From JAVBUY01 sp031552735 (GTDB lineage Bacteria; Bacillota; Clostridia; Christensenellales; Aristaeellaceae): a stretch of 64,000 bases of DNA. Position 1 is the stretch's first letter, and each line of letters opens with the position of its first letter. Location of the stretch: NCBI GenBank assembly GCA_031552735.1, contig JAVBMF010000002.1:1-64000 (forward strand), written 5' to 3'. Made by a program: the position numbers and the translations under genes. Below the pieces are notes generated by a model. It was not told the DNA's origin. It saw only the letters and a list, made by a program, of their open reading frames with translations, and made no database searches. Below, piece after piece: positions 35,313 through 43,700 of the stretch.

Positions 35313-36340
35313 ATCTGCCTAAAACCGTTGGAAAATCTGCCTAAAACCGTTGGAATGTCTGCCTGTAATGGTTGCAAAATCTGCCTGCAACAGTTGCGGG
35401 CAGACCGGCGCAACGCCTTGTGGGACAAGGGGTTGCGGGGTTGTGGATAACTGCTATAATTTCTATAATTCTCTAGAATTATGAACTACACGCCGGCCAA
35501 TCGCTGACGCTGGCCGGCGCGTTCGCCGGGGAAGGCGCACGACAAACCGCGCAACCCATCCCTGCCGTGTCCGAAGAGATCTCCCTAAATCCGTTGCAAA
35601 GTCTACCTAAAACCGTTGCGGAAGAAAACACGACCGGAATCAAGCGCCGGGCGTGTTTTTTTGTGGTCTGCCTAAAACTGTTGCGCAAGGTGCCCCCCAA
35701 AACTGCTTGTGCTTCGCGTGTGCTGGGGCGGAGAAAGGGGCTGTGCGCTTGTTTCGCGGCAAATCGAGCATATCACGACCAAAGGTCGGCAAAAGCAACG
35801 CTACATCAAGAAAACAAAAAGTCTGCCTAAAACCGTTGCGATGGAAAAGCCAGAGCAGAGAAAGTCTGCCTAAAACCGTTGCGACAGGGGAGAGGACACA
35901 GCGCAAACTCGCTGGGCGACTGCCTAAAATCGTTGCAGCGTGAAAAAAATCGTCTGCCTAGAGCCGTTGCAACCGGCAGCGTGCAAAAATAGAAAAGTCT
36001 GCCTAAAACCGTTGCGCGGAAACTGAAAAAAGGCGCTCAAAATGCCAAAACGCTTGATTTTTCCAGCAATAGGGGAAAAGAAAAGGGAAAAAGCGTCTGC
36101 CTACAGCAGTTGCGCGCAAATGGGTGAGCGCGGCAGATCGTCTGCCTATAACCGTTGGGTTGCGGTTCTTTTGGCTGCGCATGGTCTACCCAAATCCGTT
36201 GCGCTAGACATGCCGGGAAAAGGCGGAAATTTGCAACCAGAGCCGCAAATAGGACGCGAGAAGTCTGCCTAAAACGGTTGCAACGATGAAAAAACCTAGC
36301 TATATCAACAAAAACCGGGTCTACCTAAATCGGTTGCGAA
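35313..36340 (+). other. Iteron-type replication origin
   Basis: Seventeen copies of the 19-bp iteron GTCTGCCTAAAACCGTTGC, all in the same direction, start near 35315, 35337, 35358, 35380, 35582, 35601, 35666, 35821, 35864, 35918, 35952, 35997, 36095, 36140, 36184, 36263 and 36319. The first four are about 22 bp apart (two helical turns); the rest are spaced irregularly. A perfect DnaA box and an AT-rich stretch lie between iterons 4 and 5. This is the standard arrangement of an initiator-controlled plasmid or chromid origin. Confidence 0.88.
35442..35485. other. DnaA box and AT-rich unwinding region
   Basis: TGTGGATAA (35442-35450) is the exact complement of the consensus DnaA box TTATCCACA. 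It is followed at once by about 35 bp of nearly pure A/T (TATAATTTCTATAATT...), suited to strand opening. Confidence 0.8.
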
Positions 36341-36408
36341 AGTTCGACAAAAAGCTCGCGCCGTACATAAGCGCGAGCAATTTAGCGAAAAAAGCAGTGA
36401 ACGGTGGT

Positions 36409-36834
36409 CTATTTCGCGCCGCGACGTCGCGCAACCGCAAAGCAGACCACAAGTCCGGTTGCGGCGGCGGCGGTATCCAACAGCATGTCGGTTAGCAGCA
36501 TGGCGCGCCCCGGCACAAAAACCTGATGGCATTCGTCCAGCAGGGCATAGGCCGCGCAAACCATCAGCGCGGACAGCGCGGCTCGCCCGGGCGACCGGCC
36601 AGCGGCGCGAAAGCCCCAGAAACACAGCAGCCCTAGCACAAAGAACAAGAAGAAGTGCGCAACCTTGCGGATATCCACATACGGGGTGGTCCAGCGCAGC
36701 ATCCCGCTCAGCTTGTCGCTTTGCGCGTAAGACGCGTCGCCGGACTGCGCCGAAAACCAGAAGATCAGCCCCATCCAGAGCAGCACGAGTGCCCATGGCA
36801 GCAATGCGCGGACGCGCGGGGAACGAATGAACAT
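36409..36834 (-). CDS. VanZ-like membrane protein
   Basis: The protein has 141 residues from the ATG at 36834 (AGGAGGGCC upstream). Four hydrophobic helices carry the VanZ-family marks: the first helix followed by FWFSAQSGDAS, DIRKVAHFFLFFVLG, and ALLDECHQVFVPGR in the third. VanZ relatives influence glycopeptide susceptibility in some species, but most members have no proven role. It may share a transcript with the upstream M23-like gene (83-bp gap). Confidence 0.87.
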   Translation of the reverse strand: MFIRSPRVRALLPWALVLLWMGLIFWFSAQSGDASYAQSDKLSGMLRWTTPYVDIRKVAHFFLFFVLGLLCFWGFRAAGRSPGRAALSALMVCAAYALLDECHQVFVPGRAMLLTDMLLDTAAAATGLVVCFAVARRRGAK

Positions 36835-36917
36835 AGGCCCTCCTGTTTGGATCAAATATGGATCAAAAAGAGCTGCCCAACCCGTGGGCAGCCCCAAATG
36901 CGCGTTGGGAAAAGGGG

Positions 36918-38090
36918 TTAATTGGGCAATGGCTGCGGCGTTTCCGCAAAGCCGAAATTATCAGGCATGGCTGGTTCCACGGTGGGCTCCGGCGTCGGAA
37001 CCGGCGTGGGGGAAGGCGTTGGCGTCGCGTTGCGCTCGGCTTCCTCGGCCAAACGCTGGCGCTCGGCTTCCTCTTCCGCGCGGCGCTTGGCGGCGACGGC
37101 GGCCTGGTCCGCCTGGCGCTGCTCCTCGGCAGCCTGCATACTGGCGGCGGTGATCGGCTCGCGGCCGGAAGGCACCACGTTTAACTGCTGGCGGAACAGC
37201 GCGTAGGGGCAATCGCTGGTCAGGGTGATGTTGCGATACGGGCTGGCGCCGGTAAACTTGCCGGTGCGCACTTCCACATGCGTGTAGTTGGTGCGCGGAT
37301 GCTTGACGGCCTGGAAATCAATGCCCAGATAGCTCTCATGCGAGATGAGCTGGCCGGCCGACACGGTGTCGCCCTTCTTGACCTCGACGCCCTTGGTGTG
37401 CAGGTACAGCACGGTGACATTGAGCGCCTCGTTATAGATGGCGATCGGGTTATCGCGGCCGCCGCCAGCCTTGAGCACAACGCCGTCCAGCAGCGCGTGG
37501 ATGGGCTGCTTGGGCGCGGCGAAGAAATCAACGCCTTCATGGATGCCGGAGGGCGCGAACTTGCGCACCACGCGGCGATGCTCCACGCCCTTGCTGTCGG
37601 TGGTGATGCGAATGGTGTTCGAGCGCGCGTCCTCGCAATACTGACCATAATACATGGCCACGGTGCCCACATCCGCGCCATACAGCTTGATGCGCATGGC
37701 GTCGGTGATGTCCAGCACGCTGGCCGAGAGCGCCAGATAGCCGCGATCATCCACGATAAAGAACTCGGAAGGCACGCTGGCGTCAAACGGCGTCTGCACA
37801 TACTCGGTGTGGTTCAGGCAATATACGTTGTCGTAGAAGCGCACTTCCCGATAGCGCAGCACGGCGTGCTCGTACACGAAAGGCCGCACTTCGGTCTTGA
37901 CCTCCAGGCCGTTGCCGGAAGGCGTGGCCAGCGGGATCATGGTGGCCGCAGACGTAACCGACACCGCGTCGGGCGAGGGGGTCACATCGGGCAGCGGCGC
38001 AACGTCGGTGGCCAGCGAGGGAACCGCCAGCGCGCACAGGCATACGGCGCACAGCAGACCGGCGCACAGCGCGCGGAACGAATGCTTCAT
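36918..38090 (-). CDS. Secreted M23-type peptidase-like protein
   Basis: The protein has 390 residues from the ATG at 38090 (AAGGAGG upstream). A signal peptide (1-27) is followed by a roughly 150-residue unknown region, then an M23 domain with HEGVDF (metal His and Asp), LYLHTKG (His) and THVEV (last metal His). The first histidine of the usual HxH pair is tyrosine here, so catalysis is uncertain. After it comes a charged alanine/glutamate/arginine helix (about 320-365) and a TPTPSPTPVPTPEP tail. Wall cleavage, or regulation of it, is inferred. Confidence 0.8.
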   Translation of the reverse strand: MKHSFRALCAGLLCAVCLCALAVPSLATDVAPLPDVTPSPDAVSVTSAATMIPLATPSGNGLEVKTEVRPFVYEHAVLRYREVRFYDNVYCLNHTEYVQTPFDASVPSEFFIVDDRGYLALSASVLDITDAMRIKLYGADVGTVAMYYGQYCEDARSNTIRITTDSKGVEHRRVVRKFAPSGIHEGVDFFAAPKQPIHALLDGVVLKAGGGRDNPIAIYNEALNVTVLYLHTKGVEVKKGDTVSAGQLISHESYLGIDFQAVKHPRTNYTHVEVRTGKFTGASPYRNITLTSDCPYALFRQQLNVVPSGREPITAASMQAAEEQRQADQAAVAAKRRAEEEAERQRLAEEAERNATPTPSPTPVPTPEPTVEPAMPDNFGFAETPQPLPN

Positions 38091-38163
38091 GAATACGTCC
38101 TCCTTGCTTTTAGGAGCATTTGTCAATTTGGATACAACCAGACCATTGTATATTGATAATGTT

Positions 38164-38191
38164 ATTATACACCAACATTGAACAAGGTCAA
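38164..38191 (-). promoter_or_regulatory. Promoter of the M23-like gene
   Basis: Minus strand: -35 TTGACC (38186-38191), 16-nt spacer, -10 TATAAT (38164-38169), about 70 nt before the start. Confidence 0.65.
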
Positions 38192-38290
38192 GCGGAATGG
38201 AGAAGGGGCAAGGCACAATTCATCGTTCACAATGCATCGCGGGGGAGGGAAAATCAAAAAAAGCGCCTTTCGGCGCTGTTGCTGTGCGGG

Positions 38291-39055
38291 TTATTTTGTC
38301 AGCGTGGAGAACCATACCGCCTTGCGGTAGCGCAGCAGCACCTGCTGCCCCTCATCGACCAACGCGGTGACGCGCATGGTGCCGTTGCCGCCGGAATACA
38401 GGCTGAGCGTGCTCAGATCGTCGGTGATGAACGCGTATTGCAGCACCTTGCCATTGGCGGAGACTACCTCGAACTCGTACATCGTAAAGGGCACGACGAT
38501 ATTGGGGTCCTCGCTCTCGATGGTGATCTGGAACGTGGCGACCACATATTCCTTGCCTTCGGGGGCAGGCTGGTTATAGGCGTTCATCTCGGTAACCAGC
38601 TGCGCGCCCTCGGCGCCGCGCACCACCGATTCCAGCATCATGTTGATGCGCACGATCGCCTCCTGTGGGGCGTCCAGCGGCGTGTGCTGCTGCAAAAAGC
38701 GCGCCATCTGGCCGATGAAAATCGGCTTATCGCGCGAGGAATCCTGTCCGGCGACCACCGGGAAGTCCTTGACCGACTCCTGCAAATTGGCCACTTGCAG
38801 CTGATGGATGAGCGAACTGCGCTCCTCAATGGTCAGGTCGTCGCCGTCAAAGCCAACCGGACCGGCTTGAATCCAGCCAAACGGCATATGCGTGGGGCCC
38901 AGATAGTCCTCCGGCGAGGGCGTGCCCACAAAGGGGGTGGGCAGGGGCGTAGGCACGGTATCCTGGGGCACCGCGACAGCACTGGCCAGCGCGGCGGGGC
39001 AGGCTAGCGCGAGGCAAAGCATACAGACCATCAGGCGCAACATGGATCGGCGCAT
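38291..39055 (-). CDS. Secreted protein of unknown function
   Basis: The protein has 254 residues from the ATG at 39055 (MRRSMLRLMVCML), preceded by GAAAGAAGG; the long open frame upstream is not typical. A signal peptide (1-25) and a proline/threonine linker are followed by two folded parts, a helical one at about 65-135 and a beta-rich one at about 150-254 (EYVVATFQITIESEDPN, VVPFTMYEFEVVSANG) that recalls a small immunoglobulin-like fold. Family unknown. Confidence 0.75.
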   Translation of the reverse strand: MRRSMLRLMVCMLCLALACPAALASAVAVPQDTVPTPLPTPFVGTPSPEDYLGPTHMPFGWIQAGPVGFDGDDLTIEERSSLIHQLQVANLQESVKDFPVVAGQDSSRDKPIFIGQMARFLQQHTPLDAPQEAIVRINMMLESVVRGAEGAQLVTEMNAYNQPAPEGKEYVVATFQITIESEDPNIVVPFTMYEFEVVSANGKVLQYAFITDDLSTLSLYSGGNGTMRVTALVDEGQQVLLRYRKAVWFSTLTK

Positions 39056-39207
39056 GGAAAACCTTCTTTCTTCTATCCCGTTGCGGACAGGCGGTATGCC
39101 TGCCCGCATACAAGCAGGCACACAAAAGGAAGCATCAGGAAGAATCGTGTATAAGATTATACTGAAATTTTGTTCCGTTGTAAAGAAAAAAATGCACGGG
39201 GAAGCAA

Positions 39208-39236
39208 TTGCGCGCGGCCTTGCGCCGTGGTATACT
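39208..39236 (+). promoter_or_regulatory. Promoter of the DAHP synthase gene
   Basis: -35 TTGCGC (39208-39213), 17-nt spacer, -10 TATACT (39231-39236), about 35 nt before the start. No T-box or attenuator was seen. Confidence 0.55.
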
Positions 39237-39275
39237 GCCAGCACGACAGCGCGGCGCGCGGAAAAGAGGCACACC

Positions 39276-40289
39276 ATGATCGTAATCATGAAGCAAGGGG
39301 CGGAAAAGACCAGCGTGGAAGCGGTGGTGGACAGCATCCTGCGCGAAGGACTGAAAGCCGACGTATCCTCGGGCATCAACTGCACGGTGATCGGCGCGGT
39401 GGGCGATGTGACCGCGCTGAATGTGGATAAGCTGTCGATGATGCCCGGCGTGGAGCGCGTGATGAAGGTGTCCGAGCCTTATAAGCGCGCCAACCGCAAG
39501 TTTCATCCGCAGGACTCCGAAGTGTCCTTTGCCGGGGTCAGCGTCGGCGGGCGGCAACTGTGCGTGATGGCCGGGCCGTGCTCGGTGGAAAGCGAGCGGC
39601 AGATCATCGGCATTGCCGAGGCGGTCGAGCAGGCCGGGGCAAAGGTGCTGCGCGGCGGCGCGTTCAAGCCCCGCACGTCGCCGTACGCCTTCCAGGGCAT
39701 GGAGGAGCAGGGGCTGCTGCTGCTGGAGAAAGCGCGCGCCGCAACCGGGCTGCCCATCGTTACCGAAATCACCGATCCGCGCCATGTGGAGCTGTTCGAG
39801 GCCAGCGTAGACATCCTGCAAATCGGCGCGCGCAACATGCAGAACTTCCAATTATTAAAGGAAGTGGGCAACACCAAGAAGCCCATCCTGCTCAAGCGCG
39901 GTCTGTCCAGCACCATCGAGGAGTGGCTGATGAGCGCCGAGTATATCCTGGCCAGCGGCAACCAGAACGTGCTGCTGTGCGAGCGCGGCATCCGCACCTT
40001 TGAGCCCTATACGCGCAACACGCTGGATGTATCGGCGGTGGTAGCGGTCAAGCGGCTCAGCCACCTGCCGGTGCTGGTGGACCCCTCGCACGCGGCGGGG
40101 CAAAGCTGGATGGTGGAGCAGCTGTCCATGGCGGCGCTGGCCGCGGGGGCCGATGGACTGATCATCGAGGTGCACAACGACCCGGCCAAAGCGCTGTCGG
40201 ATGGGCCGCAATCGCTGCCGCCGCCGCAGTTTGCGCAGACCATGCAGAAGCTGCGCACACTGGCGCCCATCCTGGGGCGGACGCTGTAG
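39276..40289 (+). CDS. aroF: 3-Deoxy-7-phosphoheptulonate (DAHP) synthase
   Basis: The protein has 337 residues from the ATG at 39276 (AAAGAGG upstream). A roughly 70-residue N-terminal ferredoxin-like regulatory domain (MIVIMKQGAEKTSVEAVVDS) precedes the KDSA/DAHP-type barrel, as in the Thermotoga/Bacillus type enzymes. MAGPCSVESE, RGGAFKPRTSPYAFQG, IGARNMQN, LLKRGLSST and DPSHAAGQ are the substrate and metal-binding blocks. It condenses phosphoenolpyruvate and erythrose 4-phosphate in the first step of aromatic amino acid synthesis. No other shikimate gene is nearby. Confidence 0.95.
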   Translation: MIVIMKQGAEKTSVEAVVDSILREGLKADVSSGINCTVIGAVGDVTALNVDKLSMMPGVERVMKVSEPYKRANRKFHPQDSEVSFAGVSVGGRQLCVMAGPCSVESERQIIGIAEAVEQAGAKVLRGGAFKPRTSPYAFQGMEEQGLLLLEKARAATGLPIVTEITDPRHVELFEASVDILQIGARNMQNFQLLKEVGNTKKPILLKRGLSSTIEEWLMSAEYILASGNQNVLLCERGIRTFEPYTRNTLDVSAVVAVKRLSHLPVLVDPSHAAGQSWMVEQLSMAALAAGADGLIIEVHNDPAKALSDGPQSLPPPQFAQTMQKLRTLAPILGRTL

Positions 40290-40343
40290 CGCCGGGCAGG
40301 CGGCAGGCGAGAAAGCCCGCCGCAAATATGAAGCGACAGTTAA

Positions 40344-40371
40344 GGGTGCCGTTTTCGGCGCTCTTTTTTTT
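40344..40371 (+). terminator. Terminator after DAHP synthase
   Basis: Stem GGGTGCCG / CGGCGCTC (two G-T pairs) with a TTTT loop and eight T. Confidence 0.8.
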
Positions 40372-40586
40372 GCCCGACGCGCACGATGAAAGTCAGCAAA
40401 AGAGACTTGCGGTTGGCTTTGCACGCGCTGTGCATAGTGTGTCACAGTCTGTCAGGCACAAGATATTGTGCAATTTCCAAAAGAAGCCAAAAACAAGTTA
40501 TACACTAGCAAGCATTGCTTGTCCAAAAACATTGATAAATCAAGGACTTGCCAATTACTAAATCTGACTTAATAGTCCCAAATCCG

Positions 40587-40616
40587 TTGACTTGAGCTGC
40601 TGGAAAATGATAGTAT
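40587..40616 (+). promoter_or_regulatory. Candidate promoter of the giant adhesin gene
   Basis: -35 TTGACT (40587-40592), 18-nt spacer, -10 TAGTAT (40611-40616), about 95 nt before the start. The rest of 40374-40586 shows no gene. Confidence 0.5.
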
Positions 40617-40633
40617 GCTATCGGATAGACCTG

Positions 40634-40647
40634 TCGAGATATCTCGA
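40634..40647. promoter_or_regulatory. Palindrome in the adhesin leader
   Basis: Perfect 14-bp palindrome TCGAGATATCTCGA just downstream of the predicted transcription start, flanked by CTG and AAAAGACAG. A repressor site or leader hairpin is possible. Confidence 0.4.
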
Positions 40648-40717
40648 AAAGACAGTCTACGCTAAAGCGGAGTGAGCCGCAAAGAGGCACCCAAAACAGA
40701 AAGGGTCGTGAGTACAC

Positions 40718-43700
40718 ATGGAGCAAAAGAGACTGAAGTTCTACGAAACAAAGACGTTCCGCATGATGCTGGCCGCCGTGCTGGCCATCATCCTGCTCTC
40801 CAACAATGCGTTGGAGCAGGCGTCTTACCTGATCGCCGGGGAATCCCAGGCGCCTGTCACCGAGGTGGAAACCACGGTGGAAGAGCCGGAAGAAGAACCG
40901 GCAGAGGAGCCGGCCGACGAACCGGAGGATGAGCCGAAGGAAGAACCGGAAGAAAAGCCGGAAGCTCCGTCTGCCCCGACCGGGGACGCCGGGCAGTCCG
41001 GTGACCAGGGTTCGGGAACCGACGCCTCCACGCCGGGCGAAACCGGCGCTGTTGGCGCGCCCGCAACGGGCGACGCGGCCGGGATGCAGACCACCGTGGT
41101 GGAGCAGATCGTCGCGCTCGATCAGACCCAAGGGCAGGACGTGCCCGCGAACCTGGCGGAAGATGCCTCCTTCTCGTCCGGGTATGCCTATGTGCTCACA
41201 AGTGCTTCCTTATATAATAAGCGCGAAGATGACGACAAGCGCATCGATCTGATTGATCTGGGCGAAGGCGATGTCGTCAGCGTGCTGAGCATGGCCGAAG
41301 AGACCGTGGACGGCGACACCGTCCGCTGGGCGCAGGCCACCGTTATCGATGAGAACGACAAGCAGGTCACCGGTTGGATTATGGCCGAGGACCTGATTCG
41401 CATGACCGAGGAAGAAAAGACGGACGCTTTCAACGCGGAGTCTTCCGATTATGTCAAGCGCGATGGCAACGGCGTACCGTATGTGTCCGCCGAGGCCAAC
41501 GAGCCGGAAGAGACCGAGGCGCCGGAAGCGACCGAGCAGCCGGAAGTCGCGCCGCTGACCGAGGAAGAGATCGCCGCGCTGGGCATCACGGCCGAGGAAG
41601 CTGCCGCGCTGACCGCCGAGCAGATTCTGGCGTATCGCGCGCAGCTTGCCGAGCAGAACGAGCAGCCGGAAGTCGCGCCGCTGACCGAGGAAGAGATCGC
41701 CGCGCTGGGCATCACTGCCGAGGACGCCGCCGCGCTGACCGCTGAGCAGATTCTGGCGTATCGCCCACAGCTGGCCGAGCAGACGGAAGTCGCGCCGCTG
41801 ACCGAGGAAGAGATCGCCGCGCTGGGCATCACTGCCGAGGAAGCCGCCGCGCTGACTGCCGAGCAGATTCTGGCGTATCGCGCACAGCTGGCCGAGCAGT
41901 ACGAGCAGCCGGAAGTCGCGCCGCTGACCGAGGAAGAGATCGCCGCGCTGGGCATCACTGCCGAGGAAGCCGCCGCGCTAAGCGCCGACGAGATCAACTT
42001 CTTCCGCGCGCAGATGGCGCCGCTGACCGAGGAAGAGATCGCGTTCTTTGGCCTGACCGCCGAGCAAGCCGCCGCGCTGACCATGGCGGAGATCTATGCG
42101 CTGCGCAGCGGCATGGCGCCGATCACCATGATGGACTTCGCGGGCGCCGCATTTGCGGGCATGCCTGCGGGCTTCGAGGCGCTGTACAACGAAATGAAGG
42201 GGAAGGTTGTCGACGAAACTTTCTCCATCAACTCGGTGTCCGGCATTCTGTCCTGGGATGTGCAGAAGGGCGCCGCGATGCTGGCGCTGCCTGGCTATGC
42301 CAAAACCCCGTATGTCACCATGGCCAGCGAGGGTATCAACTCGCCGATGTACACGCAGTTTGAGAACGGCGGTATCCTGGTCACCATCACGATCCCCGAA
42401 AGCTCGCCGCTGCGTCTGCGTGCCAGCAGCACCTATAACATCGTGCCCAAGGACCCCAGTGACCCGCTGTACAACAAGCAGGCCACCTACCTGTGGAGCG
42501 CGACGGCGGCCAACGGCTCGCTGAACCTTCCTATCTATATGCAGTACGACTATGACGCGCCCGGCGCGCGCCTGCCGGTCGGCACGGAGATTCCCTTCAC
42601 CGTGTCGATGGACGGCGATGTGTACTGCGGCTATACCGATATGGACGGCATCCGCGTCAGCGAGGAAGAGCTGACCCATATCTCCGCCACCGCCAACCTG
42701 AATGTCGAAGTCAGTGACGAGACCTATCGCGACTGCGACTGGTACCTCGATCAGTCCGCGCCGGTGGTGACCACCAGCGGCACGGGCGACGCCGCGCAGG
42801 TCATCGTCTCCTATGTTGTCGAAGCGTACATGAAGAACGAAAACGGCAACAAGATGCTGCTGGACAGCGATTACGAGAGCATCAAGAACCTGCGTATCCC
42901 TGCCGAGTGGCAGACCCTGACCACCAACATCCTGCCGCTGACCGTCACCGTGCCTACCCAGGACGGCAGCGCGATCAAGCAGATTCTGCCGGTGTCGGCG
43001 ACGCGCCAGTATGCGTCGGACGCCGCGGTGGATGTGCCCGCGACCTCCCCGAACAACACCTATGATCTGCCCATGCCGCTGATCGCCTCGGCGGGCAACA
43101 TGACCACCTACACCAAGTACACGGTCAAGCTGACCTACAAGGCCAGCGACTTTGAGATTCCCTTCTATCAGTATGCGCAGAACATGGCGCTGTCCGGTGC
43201 GATCAAGAGCACCATGCAGATCAAGCAGACCGGCAGCAGCGATACAATCACCACCACCACGCCGACCGGCACGTTCACGCGTCCGGCCACCCGCGTGGCG
43301 CCGGTCAAGGTGACCTTCACCAAGAAGGTTGAGTACAACGGCACCAACTTGGGCATTTGGAAAGCGCCGATGACCACGACCTATCCGTCGCAGGCGGGCG
43401 TGAGCATCTATCTGGAAGACACCGCCACCGGCCTGCCCGCCGCGTGGTATACCGAAAATGTCAACACCTATACCGCGGCGGTGCAGAACCAGCCGGTCAG
43501 CACCACCACCGGTATGACTGCCGAGCTGTGCGTCATGCCCGGCACCTACCTGGTCAAGGAAGTGGGCGGCATCACCGGCTTCGCGCAGAAGAACGCGGAG
43601 ACGCCGGTTGTGCTGGCGCGCACCGACACCACCCGCGCGCTGGATGTGATCAACACCAACGGCGGTATCCAGGTCAACAAGCTGTGGGTGATCGACGGCG

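Noticed and set aside
35313..36340. Regular-looking repeats that could suggest a CRISPR array.
   Set aside because: Spacers range from a few to about 200 bp, the 19-bp repeats are degenerate, and no cas genes are near. Iterons explain them better.
25886..36400. A chromosomal oriC.
   Set aside because: No dnaA, dnaN, recF, gyrA/B or rpmH is present. The iteron and initiator layout fits a plasmid-type replicon instead.
39056..39275. A T-box or tryptophan attenuator before DAHP synthase.
   Set aside because: The leader after the predicted promoter is only about 35 nt and no T-box motif is seen.
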